From Bremia lactucae (Eukaryota > Oomycota > Peronosporomycetes > Peronosporales > Peronosporaceae), in NCBI RefSeq assembly GCF_004359215.1, contig NC_090615.1, forward strand, positions 2,858,823 to 2,922,822: 64,000 nucleotides of DNA. The letters run 5' to 3'. Position 1 is the stretch's first letter; each line of letters opens with the position of its first letter. This document shows, piece after piece, positions 45,741 through 57,200 of the stretch. A program made the translations under genes and the position numbers. Below the pieces are notes generated by a model, which did not search any database, had not been told where the DNA came from, and was given only the letters and a program-made list of their open reading frames with translations.

Positions 45741-46386
45741 AGCGAGGCTTTCTTGCTCTCAAGATAGCAGAGGCACATGTAGTTATGGACCTCCGAATTC
45801 TTGTCGTCTCGATGAACGAAAAGTGCCTGAGTGGACGAAAGCCTGTTTCAGGCAATAATTCCCGTGTTCTGCTATGGCTTGGTCTAGCGTTTTGATTTAA
45901 GGTGGCGCAGGTTGGTCTTGACGGGACCATCCGGATTTCCTTTGATGAACAGTAATCTGCGTTTGTTCATTAATATGTTTACTCATAATTCAACTCACTA
46001 GGTATCGTGTATGTTGAGCGTAAGCGTGGTGTCACGCTTGCCTTGAATTCAAAACGTGGCCGATCCGCGTGTTGAGAGCCTTGTTGCTGAAGCAAGGCTA
46101 CTTTTTGTTAGGCCACATCGAGTTCATGTTGTATGAACTCGGATATCGCCGCAAGTTGGTAGTTTCTTTTTTTTTCGCGAACATCATGGAGCTGCCGGCT
46201 GGCCCACCTACGGCCGAACTCATACTTCGACCGCTCTCCATGTAAGGTCACTCAAATTAGTGAACCTTTCACGCGTTGCGTGGAAGCTTCCGAAGGGGAT
46301 TGAAAGCTCCCTACTTCCTCATCCTACATGTCAATGTTGGATGGAACGTGCGTAGGCCGTTGAACAGACTACGAAGTGCTTCCAGG

Positions 46387-46890
46387 TGTAACGGGGCACC
46401 TTTTTTCGCTAATACTCAAAACATTACTAGTCAACATGCATTAATAACAGCAAATGTGAGATGTCTCGATTTCTTCACGTACACTGACGTGCAGAGGAAG
46501 GTTACAAGTAGCTGAAAAGTCTCAGCTACTAGAGGTCAATACTAATGATTAAGTATAATTAAAAAACTGTACTAATATATTAAGTTCGTAAGTAACGATC
46601 TACTATCTACTACTGACTTTACTGTATTAATAGCAAACTATGTATGGCGCCTACTTGCGCACCGCACAATCGTGTCTTATATCGATTGGCGGGGTTGATA
46701 TAAACTCAAATGAACCAATCAAAAGAAAAAGTGTCTTATTGCGTCAATATTTCCGAATTTGGTAATATTGTAACTATTAAGTCAAAATTAATAGAGATGA
46801 TAAATTTGTACTTCGTTATCTATTTCCTCTCTTAAAAAATACCTTTCATTCCTCTTAAAGGAAATAATATTAATATAACGTGACACCCCA
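46387..46890 (-). repeat. LTR family C, probable 5' LTR of the minus-strand element
   Basis: 504 bp from TGTAACGGGGCACC to GTGACACCCCA on the plus strand. Read on the minus strand it ends ...CCCCGTTACA and is followed by CC-TGGAAGCACTTCG, a likely primer-binding site. That puts it directly upstream of the minus-strand gypsy body. A related copy lies at 52596-53102. Confidence 0.65.
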
Positions 46891-47424
46891 CTCGTCTTTT
46901 ACGTGGGTCGTCTAAAACGGTACGTTGATCCAGAAGAGATCACATAATCCCATCCGTCTAAGGAGACCGATGGTGACGCCGACTGTGAGTCGATCGTCGA
47001 TCTGTTAAGGGAAACGGGGAAGGTAAAAAATATTAGCCGAGTGACTCTTTTAACTGCCCGGGCCTGGTGTCTGCCTATGAGAAGGAGCACCAGTTGTCGC
47101 TCCACTAGTTACGAATTCTCTTTTGGGGCAGCGTGATGAGAAGAAACAGGGGGGTATAGTACCGACCCATAATTTCTCTCTCACGCAAGCAAGCGAAGTG
47201 AAGTCCCTGCAACCGTTGTTTTGCCACATCTGAAAGCGGCGCAGGAATTCAGCTTCGCAATGTTCGGTTGATTCATTCGAATCCAACACGACCAGGATCG
47301 GGGAAACACGACTTAGTGATTTTTCCTGAGGCTTCCATGAACTATAGATTTGATAATAATTATGTGCATCTAGAGTAGCGTGCTCTAGGAGCGACGCATT
47401 AGTTCCATCCGAATAAGTCTAATC

Positions 47425-48031
47425 TCGGAAATTCGCAGAATAGGATACCTTTTTATTCACAGGATAAGACACTTTTTTCGCCAACTACAAGAGGGAACAA
47501 GCTACTGCTTTCCTCCCCAGTGATCCCATATGAGCTTCCCGACAAGTTTTCCTATTGTGCCCCATCTGTCCACATGTCTTGCAAGGCTTTTCCATTCATT
47601 GCTTTCTGCTGAAAACCACTTTCCTTGCGCATCTTAACAGGTCGTTCCCGAGGCCGAGATACCTTTGGTGGTAAAAGTGGTGACAAAGAGAGATTTACGA
47701 TTAAGACTGGAACGTATGGGCGGTTGTGTGTTGCGCGATAAGTGTAAACGGTGTAAAATTTGTTGACTAGTGTGATTGGGGCCACCTCCACCTTCAATGC
47801 AAACGCACAGGCGTGGCGGCAAGTCATAAGGAGGCTCTGAAACTTTCCACAAGTGCAGCTACCGATTGGACGATTTGGAGTTTGAAGGTTACCACATATT
47901 CGAGATTTGATTAAACTAGGGGGAGCTATAGGGGACTTCCTTGCGTCGCTAGCGAGGCTCGGATCAAAAAGACTAAAAAGTTTCCTTTCCTGTGAATAAA
48001 AAAGAAAGTGTCCTATTCTGCGAATTTTCGA
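47425..48031 (-). mobile_element. MULE-type remnant with SWIM zinc finger and TIRs
   Basis: A minus-strand frame from about 47900 to 47530 reads CTCGKFQSLLMTCRHACAFA, a SWIM finger (CxC...CxH), followed by a C-terminal tail with PLLPPKVSRPRERP and QKAMNGKAL. SWIM fingers end Mutator-like (MULE) transposases. The fragment is bracketed by inverted repeats of about 40 bp: 47425-47464 pairs with 47988-48031 (shared TCCTGTGAATAAAAA and TCCTATTCTGCGAATT). The DDE catalytic core is missing. It looks like an internally deleted MULE. Confidence 0.6.
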
Positions 48032-48142
48032 TAAAAAGTGTCTTGTTCTGTGTAATTTCTCTATATTTTATTATGTCTTTGCGAGAATTAGAAGCCACGA
48101 CCTCCGATTCCGATAAATCTTTAAATATTGGAAGGGCGGGGG

Positions 48143-48190
48143 CTGATTACAGAAAGGGTTGGTGCTGAATAATGGATCCCTAAAATCAGT
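48143..48190. repeat. pogo-type terminal fragment
   Basis: GGGGGCTGAT...GCTGAATAA resembles the sequence at 50953-51000 that starts the pogo-like element. Only the end is seen. Confidence 0.3.
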
Positions 48191-48547
48191 CGATGTTATT
48201 CTTAACATTCCCAATATTATCATGACGGTACTGTCGCGGCAATGCGACAGTTCTGTTCATTGTTTTTTTTCAGATTTTAAATCAACCCCGCCAATCATTA
48301 CTAGACGCGCAAACGGGCGGTGAGCAATTAGTTGAAGTACATACTTTGATAAATGTATTAATTCAGTCAAAGAAGATGGCAATACTTAGGAAATATTTAA
48401 ATAAAATTTTCTTTTTCCCTTTGCTAAGTCTACATTTGCATTGACCTTTTGTTGCTAAGAACTCTTAGCAGCTTAAAGCCCTTCCATTGCACGTCTTGTA
48501 CGTGAAGTATTCGGCGGTACCCAGTGGCAGGTCTAAAAAATTCACAT

Positions 48548-49230
48548 GAGGTAATTGACCATCCGGTTAGGTATACATACATTGAACTTATCGAGTTTGT
48601 GTGTCATATGGCTACTTTAGCCCGTCACACCACCACAACCCCCTCTTTAAAAACGAGTTTTACATTTGTAATATCGTCAATGGGAGAAAAGAGGGGCAGC
48701 GAGCCGCTTACGTCGCGCCGCTTTAGTCCAGTCAACAACTCCATAAGTGACTAGTGTGTGGACCTACCGGGTGACATCACACGACGCTTGACATGCCACT
48801 TGAAAGGGGCAAAGCTGATAGGTCGTCTGCAAAGAGTACGCGCAGCGATAAGACGCTGCCGGCGTCTTGTGCACAGTTACAACCCCGACAGACGCTGCTG
48901 TCGCGCTGTTAACGGGGCTGAACGATCCATTCCACTTGCGCAGTGAGGATGTAGATCCGTCGCTCGTTGTTGAATACAATGAATCGAGACCGCTGCCATC
49001 ACTCATAGTAGTGATGAGCACAGTGAGCTAATGGGGAAGGTTGATGTGGCTATATTGCTCATCCAGACTTTACTTATTGTTTTTTTACATAGAGAGTCTT
49101 ACGTTGCGAAGGCCAACTTGCCTATCGTCAACAAAACAACTGTCTCGTCGTCTGCGGTAGCTAGCGCAGCGAGCATTCATGAGAGCGCTGCCCATAAGGT
49201 GAAGCTGCTTCATAGTTGAGTAGAGCCACA
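48548..49230 (-). repeat. Diverged family A LTR end plus internal 3' region
   Basis: AATTGACCATCCGG...CTTTAGCCCGTCACA resembles the end of LTR A. To its right ACCCCCTCTTTAAAAACGA is the reverse complement in outline of the purine-tract region at 180-223. So a minus-strand family A element ended here. No intact gene in the interval. Confidence 0.45.
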
Positions 49231-49495
49231 ACATCTGTCGATCAGACCATCATACACAATGGATCAACCCCGGAAAAGCCTGAGCTTAATGCTCCACCGA
49301 CGGCACGTGAATGTGTCCAGTCGGTGTCGTATTGAACGCGGCTATGTGACTTATGACATACCACCGATGGCACTTCCATCTGAAAAGTGTCCTATTCTGT
49401 GTAATTTCTCTAAAATAAAATTACGAAATATAAATTTAATCGTGCGATATAAGGAATTTTGTACTACTTAATCTAAATTTATATTTCTAACAACT

Positions 49496-49584
49496 GTTGC
49501 GGTGCTGTTAGTGCTGCTGGTGTTGTTGATGCTGTTGGTGCTGTAGTTGCTGATAATGCTGATGCTGCTGCTGGTGCTGATGAG
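49496..49584. repeat. Imperfect trinucleotide (CTG/GTT-type) repeat
   Basis: About 30 triplets of the form GTG/CTG/TTG/ATG. Read on the minus strand they encode a Gln/His-rich tract (HQHQQQHQHYQQLQHQQ) in the frame of the FAR1-like remnant. Confidence 0.7.
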
Positions 49585-49860
49585 AAAAGGTTTCATGGTT
49601 GTGTTCTCCACTGGTATCTACTTGCCAATAACCAAATTCTTGTCGCCGTATGATGGCCTTATACAAACAACCAATGATGCGACAAGAAGGCACACGTTGG
49701 CAATTTTCCACACGCAGGCAAGAATTTAAGCTTGAACTTTTCCAACATCCCTATTGCCTACCTTTTTGTGCGGTTGACAACAATATAGCCTTCTTGTTGT
49801 GCATAGGCATCAATTGCTGCCTTTGCTTTTTCAAGAAAGTGTAGGAATGCTGCAAAACTG
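49500..49860 (-). pseudogene. FAR1/MULE-type DNA-binding domain remnant
   Basis: Minus-strand pieces read FLEKAKAAIDAYAQQEGYIVV and then, after a frame change, GYWQVDTSGEHNHE. The start and the closing GEHNH motif are those of the FAR1-type zinc domain found at the N-terminus of many MULE transposases. It is frameshifted. It may be the 5' part of the same broken MULE as the SWIM fragment, though a retroelement relic lies between. Confidence 0.5.
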
Positions 49861-50014
49861 TTTACTGCGAGTTCTCGCGATAGAAATTTTGAAAAAGCTT
49901 AAAATGGCTCATTATGAAGTCGAAACGTTATGGTAATAAAAACTGTGGTAACAAAATCACTTCAATTTCTTAAGACTAATAAAAAGAACGAATCCACGAC
50001 TTCAAAAATATTAA

Positions 50015-50952
50015 GGGTATTGATTTCTCCACAACTAAAATTGATTCCACCACAACTATTTTTTAAATGTTTCATATATTTCTTTAATTCTAAATTTAAA
50101 CAAACCGCTCCTACTTAAATTTATACTCCCACAATTTTTAAAAAATAATAAAAAACAATTTTGAATTAGCAAACTTAATTGTTAGCACTACTACTTCTGT
50201 AAAAATATTAATTGGAGATGGAAACTGTGGTCATCGCGCAACTGCTCAAATGCTAAACGTGGATGCTTTATTTGGCTATAAGCCTTCAAGCTAGTGCGCT
50301 ATGATCTGCTGTCAATTTACCGCAAGCGCCAAGTATTTGGCAAAAAAATTATCAAAACGATTTTGATGAAATGTAGAACCAGCTGAGTTGGGAAAGCAAT
50401 GTACCATTCCAGTAACCAACTGGTTTACTTGCTATTCTTGCAGCTACCTGCTATTCGAGGCCAGTGGTTATTCGGACTGAAGATAGATCCGGAACTTCTT
50501 TCAGCTATACACCATAGTTGCAAAGGAAAGGTGCTAACACTTTTGCATGTCAATAGTAATCACTGACAAGCTGTTCAACTGCAGAATGAGGCAAAGTTTC
50601 CTCAGGTTGATGCGATTTGCAGTACCACTCCACCAGTGAGGAACGTGACTTTTGGCTAGCTCAAATCCAGGACAACTTTAGTATAAGCAGATATTTTTCC
50701 TTCAAAGATTTTACCTTCATAGTTTTTTTCGAAATTCATTTAAATTCGGCGCTGCATTTATAGCAATTAATATCTTTACAAAAGTCGTAGGAATATAAGT
50801 TTTAGTTTGCGAATTTCAATTATTTATGTATTTCTTAAGAAATGGTTGTGGGAGTAATAACTTAAAAAAGCGCTTTGTTTTTAAATATAAGATACAAAAT
50901 ATTTAAAAAAAGTTGTGGGATATCAATTTTAGTTGCGAGGATATCAATACCC
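50015..50952 (+). mobile_element. 938-bp element with long TIRs enclosing an OTU-domain relic
   Basis: The ends are inverted repeats of about 200 bp (50015-50214) and 189 bp (50764-50952), starting GGGTATTGAT and sharing CAACTAAAATTGAT, TTACTCCCACAA-type and TAAAGATATTAATTG-type blocks. Such long TIRs are typical of Mutator-like elements. The interior on the plus strand reads IGDGNCGHRATAQML (50211-50255), then RPVVIRTEDRSGTSF near 50460, then LTLLHVNSNH (to 50563): the Cys box, a central strand and the His box of an OTU-type cysteine protease, in several frames with stops. No transposase is left. I found no matching target-site duplication. Confidence 0.65.
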
Positions 50953-52480
50953 GGGGGCTGATAAAAAATAGGTCGGGGCTGAATAACGATTCTTTAATTT
51001 TATTCTCCTTTATAATTCCTACTGTAGATAATGACGTATACCACTACAAATCGATTCTAATTCGGGGGCAATATTTAAGCAACTAAGGACTTAGCTCGAA
51101 TGCCTAAGACACAATAATAAGATGAATGTGAAAAGGCCCGTAAAACATCCTATGGCTCAACAGAAGGGCCTAGTATTAAAGAAGATTCACGATATCAAGA
51201 CCCACCAAAAAATTTCCCGACAAACGAGCAGCTGAGACTTTAACAAATTGCTACCGTATGAGAAAATGAGCATAGTGGTGCGAAAATATGCACACTATTC
51301 ACACAATTGCTACACCTGTGAAAAAAGCTACCAATTTTCTAACGGCATTGAAACCGTCAGGCTCTACCAGTTTCTAATCTTGTGCAGACTGAGTTTGATT
51401 ACAGATTTGCGATGGCCGAGGAATGTGCGGATCGTATATTTGTTGACCGATCGAGCTCAAAATGGCATTTTCGACTTGATGCTTACACCCTTAGTGGGCC
51501 GGAAAAATGGATTTGCAATTACAGTCTAACCTTTAAATGATTTTGCCCGTGGACAACAAAAATATCGAATATCTGAGATATCAGACACGTGATATACTTC
51601 TCATAGTTGATAATTTATCGAACAAAAGAGGCGCGCATCCTGGTTTGCTAGAATTGTCATGTGCCACAAAATTAAAACAAGCGTCAAACTGCTCTTCCTC
51701 CTTCCAACCCAAAATTCAACAGAAATAACATCCCAATACCCCAACCCCCCAAAAGATGCCCCTAGAGCAAGTTAGCTATAAAAACCTCACGAACAAGAAG
51801 AGCTCAAAATATGCCAAAAGCATGATGAGTTACCACGCTTGACTCAAGCTGCTCTTTGCGCTTGGGCAAAGCAAGAATTTGAACTTTCAAAGCCTCCTAC
51901 CCAAAGCACAATGAGTTCCGTTTTGAAAAAGCGTTCCGACTATGAAGCTCCAGCCTCGATGCAAAGGTAGATTGTTTTTCGGAAATGTTCTTTTTTTCAC
52001 AAATGGCTCCTGATACTGCATATGAACTTTGTAGCGCGCTCGTACTGACAAACACCTCGAACTAGATCAAAGTGGTTTTTTTTATTCGAAGCCCGGCGTT
52101 CATTATCACAACAGAGCTTATCAAGATAAAAGCTGGAAGGATCGCAAAGCACCTGAATAATGAAAACGCGCCATCCTTCTCAAATAGTTGGATTGAGAAG
52201 TTTTAGTCTCGCCGTGGCTTCAAGTCTTTCAAGTCGCACGGCGAGAGCGGATCTGCTGACATTGAGACGATCGAAGAAGTGCTATCAGCCCTGGAAGAAA
52301 ATCTACAAAAATACGAGCTTCGCGATATTTGAAAAATGGATGAGACTGGTCTATTCTATCGAATGGTTCCGGACAAAACAATTGCGCGCACGTAAATTAA
52401 AGGGTCAAAGAAAGACAAAGTAAGATTTACTCTTGCTTCACTGCAATTGCAGACAGCTGACATCATCAAGTATCAGATTA
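50953..52480 (+). mobile_element. Broken pogo/Tigger-like DNA transposon
   Basis: The relic starts with ATG at 51100 (MPKTQ then stops). Readable parts: a CENP-B-type helix-turn-helix around 51825-51970 (LTQAALCAWAKQEFELSKPP, TMSSVLKKRSDY), then WIEKFKSRRGFKSFKSHGES (52185-52250) and the first part of the DDE domain with its first Asp, KMDETGLFYRMVPDKTIA (52334-52390). The rest of the catalytic domain is absent; the sequence breaks off before the LTR at 52596. Frameshifts and stops are common. Confidence 0.75.
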
Positions 52481-52595
52481 CAGAGGATATCGGTTATAAC
52501 CACAGCAACGGTATTGGTAGACCAAAAAGTATTGATTATCGGAGGATATTGTTTTTAGGATCATTTATCGGAGGCTTTAAAAGTCGGCTCCCGCT

Positions 52596-53102
52596 AGGGG
52601 CACCTTTCACTAGTACTGGTAAGTACAAGTAAACCTTACAATGATTACAGCGTGGGTAGGGTGCCTATACACTTCACGTACACCAGAGTACCGAGGAAGT
52701 TTTTAGGTAGCTAAGTAAAAAAAGATTGCAACCTAAATCTATTAGATTCTTCTTTTAGCTACCAAAAGGTAATTCAATGGATCCAGAATTAGGGAAAGTA
52801 AAACTATAAATATAATTAGTTCTCTACGTAACGATCTTCTATCTACTACTGAACTTATTATATTAATATCTAACTTAGTATGGCGCCTCCCTGCGCACCG
52901 CACAATCGTGTCTTGAAACGATTGGCGGGATTGATTTAGACTTAAATCAATCAATAAATAGAGCTAATGTCTTATTGCATCAATAATACCAAATTTGGTA
53001 TTATTGGAACTATTTATGTCAAAATTAATAACGATAATGATTTTGCACTTCTTTATTTATTTCCTCTCTTAAAAAAATAATTCTAATGTAACAGGACACC
53101 CA
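52596..53102 (-). repeat. LTR family C copy
   Basis: Matches 46387-46890 through ...GTGTCTTATTGC and the TGGCGCC...GCGCACCGCACAATCGTGTCTT block. Its left end (AGGGGCACC) has lost the TGTAAC motif. 53103-54209 holds only unrecognised open frames, the longest of about 90 codons (53370-53645). Confidence 0.6.
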
Positions 53103-54209
53103 CCACATTACACTTTCTCTTGGTCTTATGTATTGCCACCGAAGCTTCAATCTACCTCACTTCTTTTTTTAGTGACACATTGACACACAATTTTTTATTG
53201 ATTTGGCAGTGATATCGCCTTCATCTTATCGTAGAAGATGGTTGTGCATCACCTTGTTCTTCTCTACAATAGGTTTCGTCCAGGATAAAACATCCTGTTC
53301 GCTGGATTCTGTATTTAGTGATTCACTGACAGTACCGATAGGTTCCAAAGTCACATTTTATACTGGTTTTTGCTCGATGTCGACAAAAAATGTTGGGTTC
53401 CGAACCAAAATCAATTTAACCTCAAAGTTGTTCCAACCGATACCACTTCAGTTGTAGCTAGCAACAAACCCAGCGCCTTCGCCGCTACACGCAGCCAAGG
53501 AACAACGTTTAAAGCTTTGCGGCTATACCGCTCACTGCCATTCTGGTTCTTTCGTATTCCACTCTTGAACAATCCCTCTCCGAACGATCGCAAATCCTTT
53601 GCATATGATGTGCAATTTCATGCTAGCAAAGACGTCGAAACTTGACTGATCTGGTGGATGCGCGACCCTTACGCATGCGTCAAGCCAATGTAGCGTAGAT
53701 GGTGATCATCATTGTACGATAAGCTTATCAAAATGACGCTCTTCTGGCCGTCAGCATGATATTGATAGCCACAAAATTTTACGAAGGATTTGTTGATTTG
53801 CAGCAAACGCCAATTAGTTTTTTTTTCCGACTCGAGCTATTGGAATAAGCAATCTTATTTTTCACTATTGATCCTAGCGCCTAAGATGTCGTGATTGCTT
53901 GCCTTCTGCTAAAATCCAACAGACTTTAGTCTAGAATGCTCAGAAATATGTCCTGAAGTAACATCATAGCATTGAAGAAATGTAAGTTGATGCAAAGCAA
54001 GAAGCAAGAGCTAAATGATCATGGTAATAACTCGGGACATTTTTTCCGCCAACATTCCAGTAAAAGCTGAAAAGTCAGATGCGAATTCAATTTTTGGGAC
54101 TACCAGTTTATGTATATTCGGTCCAGTTCTGCCTTCAGACCGTACCTACGTTCTGTGTTGCAAAAAACAGATTTTCAATTATACCTGCGAAGGCCCTGGC
54201 TCGGCCGCC
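53103..54209. other. Upstream region of the myosin gene
   Basis: Two overlapping frames near 53203-53645 resemble no family I know. The frame before the myosin ATG is open from 54015 but looks non-coding. Confidence 0.3.
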
Positions 54210-57200
54210 ATGGATGTCGGCACCAATGTATGGGTGAAGTCCAAGGACACCTTTGTGTGGGCTGCAGGCGAGGTAATCGGATACCGGGATGCTGGCACCC
54301 TTGTGCAGGTGCGGCTTCAAGACACGGACAAAGTTGTGGTTTGTAAGTGCAGGCAAATGGCACAAGCGCCCCCTATCGCTTTATTCTCGGCGTAACGCGC
54401 TTGGCCCATGATTTATAGAGCCTTTACGTGACTAACACTTTCTAATTTACTAGACCGCTATCCAGGCACAAATGACGATATATGCCTGCGAAACATGTCG
54501 GTTGACTTTTCCGTCATGACGAGCCTCACGAGTCTCGAACATCTGCACGAGGCCGCTTTGCTACAGGCGTTAAATGAGCGCTTTGACCATGATCATATTT
54601 ATACTTCAATCGGGGACATTCTTGTGGCCTTGAATCCTTTAAAGCCGCTTCCAAATCTTTACTCGGAGAAGCAATTGAATGCGTATATGCAGGTCATGAC
54701 ATGCGCTGGACCTGCATTAAAAGGGAAGGAACTGCCGCCTCATGTCTTCTCCGTCGGTGGTAAAGCATTTAGTGGGCTATTAAAACCCGAGCGACGTAAT
54801 CAGTGCATCTTGGTGAGTGGCGAGAGCGGTAGCGGCAAAACCGAAAGCACCAAATTTTTAATGCAGTTTTTAACCAGTGTGGGGCGAGATCCATCACATC
54901 CGAAAGAAGACAAAGGTGGAGCTGTAGAGATTGGCAAAAGAATCCTGCAGACAAATCCAATTTTGGAATCTTTTGGTAATGCCCAAACGATTCGAAACGA
55001 CAATTCAAGTCGGTTCGGCAAATTTATTAAAATTCAATTTGGGGAAAAGAATGAGATCGTGGGTGCTCAAATTATGAGTTATCTGCTGGAAAAGGTACGA
55101 TTGCTGCACCAGAGTCCAGAGGAACGCAGCTTCCACATATTCTATGAATTGCTGGAAGGAGCGGACAAGGCTTTACTGGATATGCTAGGACTTAAGAAAG
55201 GAGGCACATATGAGTTACTGAATTCGTACGGACCCCAATTTGCTCGAAAACGAGCAGTGACCGATAAATATGCGCAGTTATACGCTGAGACTGTGCGTGC
55301 CTTTCAAGATACCGGTGTGAATGAGACTGAACGGCTTAAGATCTTTAAAATCTTGGCAGCCTTGTTGCATCTTGGCAATGTCAATTTTAGTACAAGTGGT
55401 GCACAGGACGAGGCGGCTGCCGTCACAATGGCATCGCGATTGCACTTGACCAAGTGTGCAGAGCTCATGGGTGTAGGTGTCGACCAGCTTGAAATCCTCT
55501 TAAGTTGCCGAAAAATTAAGGCTGGCATGGAAGTGATGGTCCTGAAACATAATCCAGACCAAGCCAAGGAGATATGTCGCTCCTTAGCCAAGGCAATTTA
55601 CGGTCGCCTGTTCACATGGTTAGTTCGTCGGTTAAGCGATGAGATTAATTACTTCGACTCGGCAAATTCAATTTCTGATGAAGACGATGAGTTGGCTACG
55701 ATTGGTATCCTTGATATTTTTGGCTTTGAGAGCTTAACTCGCAATGGCTTTGAGCAACTTTGCATCAATTACGCCAACGAAAGGCTGCAAGCACAGTTTA
55801 ATGAGTTTGTATTCGTGCGGGAGCAGCAGGTGTACATAGCCGAGGGAATCGACTGGGCTACGATTACATATCCAAGCAACGCAGCGTGCTTGGCGCTCTT
55901 TGATGACAAAAGTAATGGACTATTCTCGCTTCTGGACCAGGAATGCCTTATGCCAAAAGGCTCAAACCAAGCTTTGAGCACTAAATTTTATCGTTACCAT
56001 GGTGGCAAGGGACTTGCGGACTCAGCAGGACCTACAATGCGCCATTTTCCTCTCTTAATGTCTTCCGCCAGTCGGTATTTGCGTCGCAACGAAAAACATG
56101 AAGAGCATACAGACCAAGATATAAAGACGAGTCCATTCTTAGCGACTCAATTGGAGCGCGTAAATCATCAGTTTGTAGTGTGTCACTTTGCTGGTCGTGT
56201 TTGCTACAATGTGGAACAATTTGTTGAAAAAAACAACGACACCCTACCAGCTGATGCGAGCGACATCTTATGCTCTTCTAGCAATGAAGTGGTGGCAGCG
56301 ATTGGAAATGAAGACAACGCAGATATTCCTGGTGCTGACAATAGAGACGGTGCGCGGAGACGCTATTCCATGCTTCGGGCGCCAAGTGTCTCTGCTGAAT
56401 TTAAGTGTCAGCTCGATCGACTGATCACTCAAATCGGACGCACAGAAGCTCATTATGTGCGTTGCCTCAAGCCTAACGAGGTAAAAAAACCTGGCATTTA
56501 CGATCGCGAAAGGATGGTCGAGCAAATGCGTTCGGTTGGTGTACTTGAGGCCGTACGCATCGCGCGACATGGATATTCTGTCCGCCTCACTCATGCCAAA
56601 TTCATTGAGCTGTTTTCGGGATTTCAGCGTTGCTTGAGTACTCGAGACCGAGCTACGAAGATGAGCAAGCACGACTTGGCAAAATGTTTAGCCACTGTCC
56701 TGATAGACAAGTTGCTTATGGAAGACGGCACTGTGCGTATGGATGAAAAGTTCAGCGTTCTAACCCGAGTTACAAATGACGGCCAAGGTACAGCGTTTGA
56801 GAATGATAATCGCCGTAAGGATGTACAAATAGGCAGAACCCTCGTATTTTGCAAGTCGAGTACTTACAACCAGTTTTCTCGGTATCGCGCGGAGCTGCGG
56901 TGTCATTGTGCCACTGTGATAGAAAAACATTATCGTGGATATCGGCGTCGAGTATGGTATCAAAAGCTTCGTGGCTTTGTTGTGCATGCACAAGCGATTG
57001 TTCGAGGGTTTCTTGGACGAAAACGAACTGCGAAATTACGCCAGCTTCGTCGCAAAAACGCTGCGTTACATATCCAATCAGACTGGAGACGCTTTGTGAC
57101 CCAACGCAAGTTTGCCATGATTTTAGAGCACAAGCATCACGTTGACGCTGCTACGGTTGTTCAAAGTCACTTCAGGCGAGTGATGGCACAGCGAGTCTTT

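Noticed and set aside
53203..53645. Two overlapping frames of 84 and 91 codons
   Set aside because: No recognisable domain and not in a common frame; may be an old transposon piece but not supportable.
54015..54209. Upstream ATG extending the myosin by 65 residues
   Set aside because: In frame, but the added sequence has no myosin-like character, and the ATG at 54210 has a strong context and starts the SH3-like region properly.
56268..56672. 134-codon minus-strand frame in the myosin gene
   Set aside because: Antisense shadow of the motor domain coding sequence.
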